The notes under the pieces were generated by a model. That model did not search any database, was not told the DNA's origin, and saw nothing but the letters and a program-made list of their open reading frames with translations. This document shows positions 5,059-12,407 of a DNA stretch of 17,974 bases, piece after piece; positions within the stretch are counted from its first letter, which is position 1; every line of letters begins with the position of its first letter. Position numbers and translations under genes: made by a program. Source of the stretch: Roseburia sp. CAG:309. Its GTDB lineage: Bacteria > Bacillota > Clostridia > Lachnospirales > Lachnospiraceae. Where the stretch lies: positions 1 to 17,974 of the forward strand of contig FR894009.1 in the NCBI GenBank assembly GCA_000434115.1. Direction: 5' to 3'.

Positions 5059-7113
5059 TTGAAGGGCAACCGAATTCAGGGAACGCTTCGCTCGTATTTG
5101 CGGTGGCCGCTTTTATTGACCCCGCTGCTTTTGGCGATGAACGTTCATATTTATTTTGTGGATGTAAAAGCGGGAGCGGTTATGACAATTTACGTGCTTC
5201 TGTATACGATCATTGCATTTTTATTGTTGTATTATAAACGGGGACAGCTGTTAAAAGATATTGTGACATATGCGATCCGATTCAATAATACGACCAGACG
5301 GCTTGCAAATGATATGGATATTCCGGTGCTGATCGCAGATTATGCCGGAAACTGCCTGTGGCACAATAAGAATTTTAATAAGCAGTTCTGTACCGAAGAG
5401 ACTTCGGGTAAATTCGCCGTAGATTCCGTGATTCCGAATCTTACGCCGGATACATATCCAAAGACCTATGAGCAGAATTCCGAGATTCATTTTCACAACG
5501 AGGATATTTTTTACAAAGCGGTTATTCAGAAGGTAAATGTGGATAAGGTTACCGGTGAGAATGGAAAAAATGCGGAAACTATGGGACTTGGAGACAATTT
5601 TTATGTGTTCTTCATTTACGATGAAACAGAGATTGTACATTATATCAAGGAAAATAATGAACAGCGCCTGGATGTCGGATTGCTTTATATTGACAATTAT
5701 GACGAGTCGCTGGAACAGGTGGATGAGGTGCGTCGTGCCCTGCTATCTGCGCTGATTGACCGAAAGATCAATAAATATATGATGAAGATTGATGCGATTA
5801 CGAAAAAACTGGAAAAAGATAAGTACATTTTCCTATTTAAGCACAAATATCTATCGTACCTGCAAAATGATAAATTTTCTCTTTTGGACGACATTCGAAC
5901 GATCAATTCCAGAGAGGAAAGTTCGATTACGATCAGTATGGGAATTGGTACGCAGGGAGATACCTATAAAAAACGGCAGGAATATTCTCGTACAGCGATT
6001 GATCTGGCACTTGCCCGTGGGGGCGACCAGGTTGTCGTTAAGACGAAGGATAATCTGTTATACTATGGTGGAAAGAGCCGCCAGCAGGAGAAAAATACAC
6101 GAGTAAAAGCAAGGGTAAAGGCACATGCCCTTCGCGAATCGATTGAAGTCGCAGAACAGGTTATTATTATGGGACACCGTCTGCCGGATGAAGATGCACT
6201 GGGAAGTGCTGTCGGTATTTACCGTATCGCAGATTCACTCGGGAAACGGGCACACATTGTTGTCAACAAAGTATCTGCCTCTTTGCGGCCGGTTGTCAAT
6301 ATGCTGTTAGAAAATGGAAATTATCCGGAAGATTTTATTATCAGCGGAGAGACGGCAAAGGAAATATTTACGGCGGGAACGCTGCTTGTTATCGTGGATG
6401 TCAATCATGCTTCCTATACGGACGAGCCGGCCCTTGTGACGATGGCTTCCAGCCTTGTAGTGCTCGATCATCACCGTCAGTCAGGAGAATCTTTCCCGAA
6501 TCCGACATTGTCTTACATCGAATCCTACGCTTCTTCGGCGTGTGAGATGGTAGCGGAGATTTTACAGTATGTCGGGGATGAAGTGAAATTAAAATCGTAT
6601 GAAGCCGATGTGATGTATTCGGGAATTATGATTGATACCAATAATTTCCTGAATAAACCGGGTGTTCGTACATTTGAAGCGGTCGCTTTTCTGCGCCGGT
6701 GTGGAGCGGATATCAGCCGGATCCGGAAATTGCTCCGTTGTGATATCAACGAATATAAGATCCGTGCACAGGCTGTGCAGAATACGGAAATTTTTATGGA
6801 ACATTATGCCATCGCGCAGTGTGATGCCAATGGCTGTGAGTCGCCGACGATCGTAGGCGCGAAGATTGCCAATGAACTTCTTGATGTGGACAAGATCAAA
6901 GCGACATTTGTCCTTACCGAATACGAAGGCAAGGTGTATGTCAGCGCGAGATCCATCGACGAACTCAATGTGCAGATTGTTATGGAACGTCTCGGTGGAG
7001 GCGGACATATTAACAGTGCCGGAACACAGCTTGAAAATTGTACCCTTGCCGAAGGGGCTGAGATCATACGACAGACCTTGCTGCAAATGCAGCAGGATGG
7101 AGATCTGATATAG
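5059..7113 (+). CDS. gdpP: GdpP-like cyclic-di-AMP phosphodiesterase
   Basis: A 684-aa membrane protein with the GdpP (YybT) layout: two N-terminal membrane helices (about residues 12-60), a degenerate PAS-like domain, a degenerate GGDEF domain, then DHH and DHHA1 phosphoesterase domains. Metal-binding residues are visible as H373, D377 and D379 (GHRLPDEDALG), D447, the D470-H471-H472 motif and GGGGH at 646-650. GdpP hydrolyses c-di-AMP to pApA, controlling potassium and wall homeostasis. Bacillus GdpP is 659 aa. The order gdpP-rplI-dnaB is conserved in Firmicutes. The start is TTG 5059, set by AAGGAGG. The frame stays open upstream to TTG 4975, which would add 28 residues encoded by the repeat leader; that is unlikely because the membrane segment already begins soon after 5059. 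Confidence 0.93.
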   Translation: MKGNRIQGTLRSYLRWPLLLTPLLLAMNVHIYFVDVKAGAVMTIYVLLYTIIAFLLLYYKRGQLLKDIVTYAIRFNNTTRRLANDMDIPVLIADYAGNCLWHNKNFNKQFCTEETSGKFAVDSVIPNLTPDTYPKTYEQNSEIHFHNEDIFYKAVIQKVNVDKVTGENGKNAETMGLGDNFYVFFIYDETEIVHYIKENNEQRLDVGLLYIDNYDESLEQVDEVRRALLSALIDRKINKYMMKIDAITKKLEKDKYIFLFKHKYLSYLQNDKFSLLDDIRTINSREESSITISMGIGTQGDTYKKRQEYSRTAIDLALARGGDQVVVKTKDNLLYYGGKSRQQEKNTRVKARVKAHALRESIEVAEQVIIMGHRLPDEDALGSAVGIYRIADSLGKRAHIVVNKVSASLRPVVNMLLENGNYPEDFIISGETAKEIFTAGTLLVIVDVNHASYTDEPALVTMASSLVVLDHHRQSGESFPNPTLSYIESYASSACEMVAEILQYVGDEVKLKSYEADVMYSGIMIDTNNFLNKPGVRTFEAVAFLRRCGADISRIRKLLRCDINEYKIRAQAVQNTEIFMEHYAIAQCDANGCESPTIVGAKIANELLDVDKIKATFVLTEYEGKVYVSARSIDELNVQIVMERLGGGGHINSAGTQLENCTLAEGAEIIRQTLLQMQQDGDLI

Positions 7114-7131
7114 AAAAACGGAGGTAATACG

Positions 7132-7578
7132 ATGAAAGTTATTTTATTAGAAGATGTAAAATCCCTTGGAAAAAAGGGAGAGGTAGTCAATGTAAACGAT
7201 GGCTATGCAAGAAACCTTTTATTTAAGAAAAATCTCGGTATTGAGGCAACCAAGCAGAACCTCAATGATCTGAAACTGCAAAAACAGAATAATGATAAAT
7301 TAGAGGCAGAGCGATTGGAAGAAGCAAAAAAACTGGCCAAAGAACTGGAGGAGAAAGAAGTTGTGCTCGCGATCAAAACCGGTTCCGACGGACGTGTATT
7401 TGGCTCTGTTTCGACGAAAGAAATTGCAGAAGCTGCGAAAGAACAGCTTGGCTATGAATTGGACAAAAAGAAGATGCATTTGAAAGATGCGATCAAGAGC
7501 ATCGGAACCTTTCATGTACCGGTAAAACTTCATCCGAAAGTAACGGTTGAATTGAAAGTGGTAGTAAAGGAGAAATAA
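7132..7578 (+). CDS. rplI: 50S ribosomal protein L9
   Basis: A 148-aa L9 with the conserved N-terminal domain ([29 protein letters not shown]), the long connecting helix and the C-terminal domain ([15 protein letters not shown], later [12 protein letters not shown]). It binds 23S rRNA near the L1 stalk. ATG 7132 follows GGAGGTAAT. It lies 18 bases after gdpP and 6 bases before dnaB, consistent with one operon. Confidence 0.97.
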   Translation: MKVILLEDVKSLGKKGEVVNVNDGYARNLLFKKNLGIEATKQNLNDLKLQKQNNDKLEAERLEEAKKLAKELEEKEVVLAIKTGSDGRVFGSVSTKEIAEAAKEQLGYELDKKKMHLKDAIKSIGTFHVPVKLHPKVTVELKVVVKEK

Positions 7579-7584
7579 CACAGC

Positions 7585-8925
7585 ATGGAAGAACAGTTGA
7601 TCAAAAAAATTCTTCCACATAGTGCAGAAGCAGAGCAGTCTGTGATCGGAGCGATGATCATGAATCAGGAGGCTATTCTGACCGCATCGGAAATTCTGAC
7701 ATCGGATGATTTTTACAATCCGCAGTTTCGCACTCTTTACGATGCTATGCTGGCGTTGTATCAGGAAGGAAAACCGGTAGATCTGGTTACCCTTCAGAAT
7801 CGTCTTCAGGAAATGAATGTGCCGGCGGAACTTTGCAGTGTCGAATTTATCAGTAATATCATCGCTGCCGTTCCTACCTCGGCCAATGTAAAATATTATT
7901 CCGAAATTGTACGTCAGAAAGCGGTGCTGCGCCGTTTGATCCGGGTGACAGAAGGCATCGCCAATGAATGTTATCAGGACAATGAAAAACTGGAAGATAT
8001 ATTAGAACAGACAGAAAAACAAGTATTTGATGTCGTGCAGAACCGCGCAAGCAGCGATTTTGTGCCGATTCGCCAAGTAGCATTGGAAACTCTTGACAGT
8101 ATTCAGAGCGCTGCGAAAAATGCCGGAGCGGTGACCGGAGTTTCTACCGGATTTTATGATCTGGATGCCCGCACAGCCGGATTGCAGAAATCCGATCTGA
8201 TTTTGATCGCAGCACGTCCTTCTATGGGAAAAACGGCATTTGTGTTGAATATTGCAGAAAATGTGGCGATCAAAAACAACATAACGACTGTTATATTCAG
8301 CCTGGAAATGTCGCGCGTACAGCTGGCAAAACGTTTGATTTCCATGAATTCCCATGTAGATTCGCAGAAGATCCGTACGGGACAGCTGGAAGACCAGGAA
8401 TGGCGGGATCTGACGGAAAGTACCGTAATCCTGGGAGAATCGGCTTTGGTGATCGATGATACTCCGGGTATCAGCATTGCAGAACTCCGTTCCAAATGCC
8501 GTAAATTGAAATTGGAGAAAAATCTCGGACTTATCATTATCGACTACTTACAGTTGATGTCAGGTTCGGGTGGCAATAAAAACGAGTCGAGACAGCAGGA
8601 AATTTCTGACATTTCGCGCTCGCTGAAAGCGCTTGCCCGTGAGGTTGACTGCCCGGTTATTGCACTGTCGCAGTTGAGCCGTGCCGTGGAAAAACGTGAT
8701 GATAAGCGGCCAATGCTTTCCGACCTTCGTGAATCCGGAGCGATCGAACAGGATGCCGACGTGGTAATGTTTATTTACCGCGATGAATATTATAATAAAG
8801 ATTCTGACAGCAAAGGAATTACCGAGATCATTATCGGAAAACAGAGAAATGGTCCGACGTGTACCGTGCAGCTCAAGTGGCTGGCGGAATTGACGAAATT
8901 TGCAAACTTAGACCTGAGATCCTAG
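7585..8925 (+). CDS. dnaB: Replicative DNA helicase DnaB
   Basis: A 446-aa hexameric helicase (called DnaC in Bacillus). The N-terminal DnaB domain (about residues 1-115, PHSAEAEQSVIGAMI) is followed by the RecA-like motor: Walker A ARPSMGKT with K216, SLEMS, Walker B IIIDYLQLM, QLSRAVEKR and the arginine-finger region with DLRESGAIEQDADVVMFIYR. It unwinds DNA at the replication fork. Its ribosome site AAGGAGA overlaps the end of rplI. No clear terminator follows; the 8926-8996 stretch has only a weak TTGTCA and AT-rich sequence, so some read-through into the next gene is possible. Confidence 0.97.
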   Translation: MEEQLIKKILPHSAEAEQSVIGAMIMNQEAILTASEILTSDDFYNPQFRTLYDAMLALYQEGKPVDLVTLQNRLQEMNVPAELCSVEFISNIIAAVPTSANVKYYSEIVRQKAVLRRLIRVTEGIANECYQDNEKLEDILEQTEKQVFDVVQNRASSDFVPIRQVALETLDSIQSAAKNAGAVTGVSTGFYDLDARTAGLQKSDLILIAARPSMGKTAFVLNIAENVAIKNNITTVIFSLEMSRVQLAKRLISMNSHVDSQKIRTGQLEDQEWRDLTESTVILGESALVIDDTPGISIAELRSKCRKLKLEKNLGLIIIDYLQLMSGSGGNKNESRQQEISDISRSLKALAREVDCPVIALSQLSRAVEKRDDKRPMLSDLRESGAIEQDADVVMFIYRDEYYNKDSDSKGITEIIIGKQRNGPTCTVQLKWLAELTKFANLDLRS

Positions 8926-8996
8926 AAAAAAGGAAAACGGTGTCGAAGGCGCAAAAGTTTTGTCAAACGGTTTTTAATAAGATAGAACGAAGAGAC

Positions 8997-9024
8997 TTGA
9001 AGTCCTTTCTCTTAATGTTATACT
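8997..9024 (+). promoter_or_regulatory. Promoter candidate of the MerR-like gene
   Basis: TTGAAG (8997-9002), a 16-base spacer and TATACT (9019-9024). The spacer and -10 lie within the left half of the 9001-9061 inverted repeat. Confidence 0.5.
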
Positions 9025-9061
9025 TGAACTAAGGGACAAGTATTCATTAAAGGAAAGGACT
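9001..9061 (+). promoter_or_regulatory. 61-base imperfect inverted repeat over promoter and RBS
   Basis: Outer arms 9001-9017 (AGTCCTTTC, then TTAATG) and 9045-9061 (CATTAA, then GAAAGGACT) pair over 17 positions with one mismatch and one G-T. Inner arms ATACTTG (9020-9026) and CAAGTAT (9037-9043) continue the helix to a 10-base loop. The left arm sits in the promoter spacer and the right arm contains the AAGGAAAGGA ribosome site. It could be an operator, or an RNA fold hiding the ribosome site if transcription starts upstream of 9001. Confidence 0.7.
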
Positions 9062-9072
9062 GATTTAATTTT

Positions 9073-9630
9073 ATGAAGGAACCGGTACAATTATGTTATA
9101 CGATTTCAGAAGCAGCAAAAGTGATGGAAGTGGAGCCGCATGTACTGCGCTATTGGGAAGAAGAATTAGGGCTTGATATCTCGCGAAATTCGATGGGGCA
9201 CCGGATTTACACGGACGATGATCTGAAGACATTCCGCGCGATCAAACAGTTAAAGGCAAATCATGTAGCGTTAAAGGAAATACGTCAGCAGATTGTGGTA
9301 TCCGGAGAAAAAACTCCGTTAAAAAAAGATGGTGAAAAAGAATTTTGTGGCGATAAAATGACACAATTTAAGACTATACTTTCTAATATCATAAAGGACG
9401 CCATAAATGAGAATACCGGCGAATTGAGTTCGCAGATCAGCTCTCAGGTTTCGGATGACATGCGCAAAGAGATGGATTATCTCGCACGCATGCAGGAAGA
9501 AGAGCAGGAAGCGCGGTTTAAAAAATTGGATGAAACCATTCGTACATTACAAAAAGCAAGGCAGGAGGCAGCCATCGCTTCGATGGAAGAAAAAAAATCG
9601 AAAAAGAAAAAGCGTCTCTTTAAACGCTGA
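9073..9630 (+). CDS. MerR-type HTH coiled-coil protein, RacA-like architecture
   Basis: A 185-aa protein. Residues about 5-75 are a MerR-family winged helix (YTISEAAKVMEVEPHVLRYW, GHRIYTDDDLKTFRAIKQL). Residues about 95-170 are highly charged and predicted helical, likely a coiled coil (RKEMDYLARMQEEEQEARF), and the C-terminus is strongly basic (KKSKKKKRLFKR). There is no ligand-binding or cysteine metal-binding domain. The layout resembles RacA, the chromosome-anchoring DNA-binding protein of Bacillus, as well as other DUF3967-type MerR proteins, but the sequence does not settle the role. A transcription regulator acting on its own promoter is equally possible given the inverted repeat upstream. 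The ribosome site lies about 13 bases before ATG 9073, which is long. Confidence 0.75.
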   Translation: MKEPVQLCYTISEAAKVMEVEPHVLRYWEEELGLDISRNSMGHRIYTDDDLKTFRAIKQLKANHVALKEIRQQIVVSGEKTPLKKDGEKEFCGDKMTQFKTILSNIIKDAINENTGELSSQISSQVSDDMRKEMDYLARMQEEEQEARFKKLDETIRTLQKARQEAAIASMEEKKSKKKKRLFKR

Positions 9631-9670
9631 GGGAAGAGCGGGGAACCTAAATAGTAACCGCTGAGTAAAA

Positions 9671-9692
9671 TTTGCGAAAAATTTTTCGTAAA
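9671..9692 (+). other. Loopless AT-rich palindrome before the Ig-like gene
   Basis: TTTGCGAAAAA and TTTTTCGTAAA form a 22-base palindrome with a single imperfect position. It lies between the MerR-like gene and the next promoter. It may act as a weak bidirectional terminator or a protein site; neither is shown. Confidence 0.4.
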
Positions 9693-9716
9693 TCGAGATT
9701 TTTTTGTGATAAGTGC

Positions 9717-9745
9717 TTGCATTCTTATTGTTTAAATGTTATAAT
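9717..9745 (+). promoter_or_regulatory. Strong promoter of the Ig-like secreted protein
   Basis: TTGCAT (9717-9722), a 17-base spacer and a perfect TATAAT (9740-9745), with extended -10 TG at 9737-9738. Confidence 0.85.
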
Positions 9746-9815
9746 GTTTTCACAATATTGCTGTGCGTATTTGTCGGTTTTCACAAATATGGACGCTAAA
9801 ATTAAAGGAGGAAGA

Positions 9816-10751
9816 ATGTTTATGTTCTCAAAAGTATCAAAGAAAATTGTAGCAGCAACATTGGCAGTAGCAGTAACTGTTTCATGCGCTAGCATTGCTG
9901 ATACAAAAGATGCATCTGCAGCAGCAAAATTGAGTAAAAAATCACTCAGCATGACTGTTGGTGGAAAAGATGTTAAATTGAAAGCAAGCGCAAAAGCAAA
10001 ATGGTCTACAAGCAACAAGCAGGTTGCAACTGTTAAAGGTAAAGGTAAGACCGGTACAGTTACCGCAGTAGGTAAAGGCTCTTGTACAATTACAGCAAAA
10101 GTCGGAAAAGAAAAACTTTCTTGCAAAGTTAAAGTAACTGCAGCTAAAGCAGGTACAGTAATTTATGACCTTGCAAAAGAGACAGGATCAAACTCTGAGA
10201 CTGGTGAGTCTTGGGCAGCGCCTGTAAAATGTCCTTACAACACATTTAAGTACAGCAGTTTCTCTATGTGGCTCTGCCGTGCAACATTCTATGATCCGGC
10301 AAACGGTGGTAAAGACTACCGAGGTAAAAAACTCAACTGTTCTGTAACAGTTAAGAACTCCGGTAAAAACGACCTTGCTGAACTTGGTTTCTGCTTCAAC
10401 TACACCAAAGGTGGAGGCGACGGATCTTATCCATTTGCATTCCATGTAATCGACACTAAGTTGCGAGCTCAACTTGCTAAGAAGGCTGGTAAGAAATGGT
10501 CTCTTGCGAAGGTTAAGAAAGACAATCAGCACAAACATGCAACAGTTAAAGAAGGAAAGATTAAAAAAGGTAAGACATATACTTACAACTTCTCTTTCAC
10601 AATCCCAGCTGATGCTATGAACGGTGACAAAGATGAAGAGACAGGTTTGAACTACCCAATCATGTTCTTCATTCCTAACTTGAAAGACAACTCACCTTAT
10701 CAGGCAGGTGACCAGATTACAGTATTGAAAGCTAAATTCACTGTAGCATAA
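9816..10751 (+). CDS. Secreted Big_2 Ig-like protein with an unassigned C-terminal domain
   Basis: A 311-aa exported protein. The signal peptide has KVSKK followed by a hydrophobic core (IVAATLAVAVTVS), with probable cleavage near ASAAA. A bacterial Ig-like group 2 domain follows (about residues 41-112; TVGGKDVKLK, WSTSNKQVATV, GTVTAVGKGSCTI). The remaining 200 residues are lysine-rich and beta-rich, unrecognised, and look like a carbohydrate-binding or adhesive beta-sandwich (inference). The mature protein has six cysteines (C90, C103, C139, C154, C175, C193), an even number that could form disulfides. There is no sortase signal. ATG 9816 follows AAAGGAGGAAG; ATG 9822 is an alternative. The strong promoter, strong terminator and biased codons suggest high expression as a single-gene unit. 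The open frame upstream to 9672 contains the promoter and is not coding. Confidence 0.88.
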   Translation: MFMFSKVSKKIVAATLAVAVTVSCASIADTKDASAAAKLSKKSLSMTVGGKDVKLKASAKAKWSTSNKQVATVKGKGKTGTVTAVGKGSCTITAKVGKEKLSCKVKVTAAKAGTVIYDLAKETGSNSETGESWAAPVKCPYNTFKYSSFSMWLCRATFYDPANGGKDYRGKKLNCSVTVKNSGKNDLAELGFCFNYTKGGGDGSYPFAFHVIDTKLRAQLAKKAGKKWSLAKVKKDNQHKHATVKEGKIKKGKTYTYNFSFTIPADAMNGDKDEETGLNYPIMFFIPNLKDNSPYQAGDQITVLKAKFTVA

Positions 10752-10781
10752 TTTGGTTTACTTAATCTAACTTAAGAACAT

Positions 10782-10836
10782 AATCAAAGAGACTGTGCAT
10801 AAAGCACAGTCTCTTTGATTGAAAAATAATTTTTTT
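10782..10836 (+). terminator. Strong terminator between convergent genes
   Basis: AATCAAAGAGACTGTGC (10782-10798) pairs perfectly over 17 bp with 10804-10820 across an ATAAA loop, followed by GAAAAATAA and seven Ts (10830-10836). It ends the Ig-like gene and may also stop transcription of the minus-strand amylase gene, which ends at 10856. Confidence 0.93.
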
Positions 10837-10855
10837 CAGGAAAATACGTCCGTCC

Positions 10856-12205
10856 CTATTTTTCCGGGATCCAGATTTCGCCGGAGCAGGCCGGGAGTGT
10901 GATGTTTAACATGCCATTTTCCGGTGTTACGGTTTTGCCGGACAGCGCGCCGGTGTAGGAAGCAGCGGAAGCGTTGCGGACGGAAAGAGAAGCTTCGTTT
11001 TCGTCGTTGTTCACGGTTACGATCACGGAAGTGTCATCCATGGTGCGGCTGAACGCATATTGGCGGTTTGTCAGCAAAAGTTCCTGGTAACTTCCGTAAG
11101 ATAAGGCTTTTGTTTCCTGGCGTACTTTGCTGAGTTTTGAAATAAGTTCCACGCGTTTTTGTGCATCTGCATTTTCATCAAAATCAGAAAGAGTAAGATG
11201 CGGACGGAGAGAGTCATCTGAGCCATTTTCTTTTCGGCCTTCGATTCCAAATTCGGAACCGTAGTACAAAGAAGGAATTCCCGGTAATGTGTACAAAAGA
11301 ATATGAACCGGTGTGAAATGTTCTTTCACATTTAATTTGGTATAAATACGCTCGACGTCATGGTTGTCCACAAAATTGTACAATTTCAGAGATTCTGAAT
11401 GATTGGACAACATTTGATGCAGATAATTTACGGTATGTGCAATCTCAAAATAATTGTGGTCGTTGTGACCGGAGAACAGTGCTTTGTGCAGCTGGTAGTT
11501 TGTAACCGAATGCAGCATGTCGCCACCGACCCAGCGGCCGTAATCTCCGTGGATCACTTCGCCCATAAGCCAGAAATCCGCTTTCACTTCATTGGCAGTC
11601 TGCCGGAGTGCCTTCATGAAATCAAAATCCAGAACGTCTGCGGCATCAAGGCGGATGCCATCGATATCAAACTCGCTTACCCAGAAACGAATCACATCGC
11701 AGATGTAATCTTTTACTGCAGGATTGCGCTGGTTCAATTTTACAAGCAGATTGTAACCGCCCCAGTTTTCGTAAGAAAAACCATCGTTATATTCATTGTT
11801 TCCGCCAAAATTGACATTGCAGTACCAGTCAAGATAGGAAGAAGATTCGCGCTTTTTCAAAATATCCCGGAAGGCAAAGAAGTCGCGCCCGGTGTGGTTA
11901 AATACACCATCAAATATAACGTGTACATTTTTCTTATGACAATAGGTTACAAAATTCTTTAAATCTTCATTGGTGCCAAGACGACAGTCCAGTTTTTTAT
12001 AATCCGTAGTCTCATATCCGTGACCCACCGATTCGAAGAGCGGACCGATGTACAATGCATTGCAGCCAAGAGAAACCAGGTGGTCAACCCAGGGGAGGCA
12101 GTCATTCAGACGGTGTGAGACACCTTCGTACGTATTTTGTTTTTCAGCACCACAAAGTCCAAGTGGATAAATGTGGTAAAAAATCGCTTCATCATACCAA
12201 GCCAT
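10856..12205 (-). CDS. Cytoplasmic GH13 alpha-glucan hydrolase (alpha-amylase/cyclomaltodextrinase type)
   Basis: A 449-aa GH13 enzyme. The conserved regions are visible in order: DGVFNH (99-104), GIRLDAAD with nucleophile D187, GEV with acid/base E216, and FVDNHD with D283. The fold is a TIM barrel ending in a short beta domain (to IWIPEK). There is no signal peptide, so it acts inside the cell, probably on imported maltodextrins or cyclodextrins. It lacks the N-terminal domain of classic neopullulanases, and the exact substrate cannot be read from the sequence. The start is the ATG at 12205-12203, with AAAGGAGA just upstream; a start 7 codons earlier would lie on the ribosome site. It is the only minus-strand gene here and is divergent from the adaptor operon. 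No transporter or sugar regulator gene is adjacent. Confidence 0.92.
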   Translation of the reverse strand: MAWYDEAIFYHIYPLGLCGAEKQNTYEGVSHRLNDCLPWVDHLVSLGCNALYIGPLFESVGHGYETTDYKKLDCRLGTNEDLKNFVTYCHKKNVHVIFDGVFNHTGRDFFAFRDILKKRESSSYLDWYCNVNFGGNNEYNDGFSYENWGGYNLLVKLNQRNPAVKDYICDVIRFWVSEFDIDGIRLDAADVLDFDFMKALRQTANEVKADFWLMGEVIHGDYGRWVGGDMLHSVTNYQLHKALFSGHNDHNYFEIAHTVNYLHQMLSNHSESLKLYNFVDNHDVERIYTKLNVKEHFTPVHILLYTLPGIPSLYYGSEFGIEGRKENGSDDSLRPHLTLSDFDENADAQKRVELISKLSKVRQETKALSYGSYQELLLTNRQYAFSRTMDDTSVIVTVNNDENEASLSVRNASAASYTGALSGKTVTPENGMLNITLPACSGEIWIPEK

Positions 12206-12232
12206 AATATTGTCTCCTTTTTCCAAAGTATT

Positions 12233-12254
12233 TCTGCCGGAATATTCTGGCAGA
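12233..12254 (-). promoter_or_regulatory. Palindromic operator candidate of the amylase gene
   Basis: A 22-base palindrome with one imperfect position: TCTGCCGGAAT (12233-12243) and ATTCTGGCAGA (12244-12254). It has no loop, so it suits a dimeric repressor rather than an RNA hairpin. It lies directly downstream of the -10 box, over the predicted transcription start. Confidence 0.6.
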
Positions 12255-12261
12255 CAATCTT

Positions 12262-12267
12262 ATTATA
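12262..12267 (-). promoter_or_regulatory. -10 box of the amylase promoter
   Basis: On the minus strand this reads TATAAT. No good -35 is found at 16-18 bases (best TCACTT at 12285-12290), so the promoter may be weak or need activation. Confidence 0.5.
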
Positions 12268-12337
12268 CTACATTTTTGAGAAAAAAGTGATTTTAATTTC
12301 ATTTTAATTAAATTTGTTATAATTCTTATATCATAAT

Positions 12338-12366
12338 TTGTGTTTTGTGTTTCGTTGTGTTATACT
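12338..12366 (+). promoter_or_regulatory. Promoter candidate of the adaptor-permease operon
   Basis: TTGTGT (12338-12343), a 17-base spacer and TATACT (12361-12366) with extended -10 TG (12358-12359). A second extended -10, TGTTATAAT, occurs at 12315-12323 without a good -35. The surrounding region is very AT-rich. Confidence 0.5.
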
Positions 12367-12407
12367 GAAAAAAGAGAATAACGTTATGATAGAATGGAGG
12401 AAGACGA

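Noticed and set aside
6589..7086. 165-codon minus-strand frame inside gdpP
   Set aside because: It is the complement of the DHH/DHHA1 coding region, with no ribosome site and no domain.
9672..9815. Upstream extension of the Ig-like protein by 48 codons
   Set aside because: It would include the promoter -35 and -10 boxes, has no ribosome site and would bury the signal peptide.
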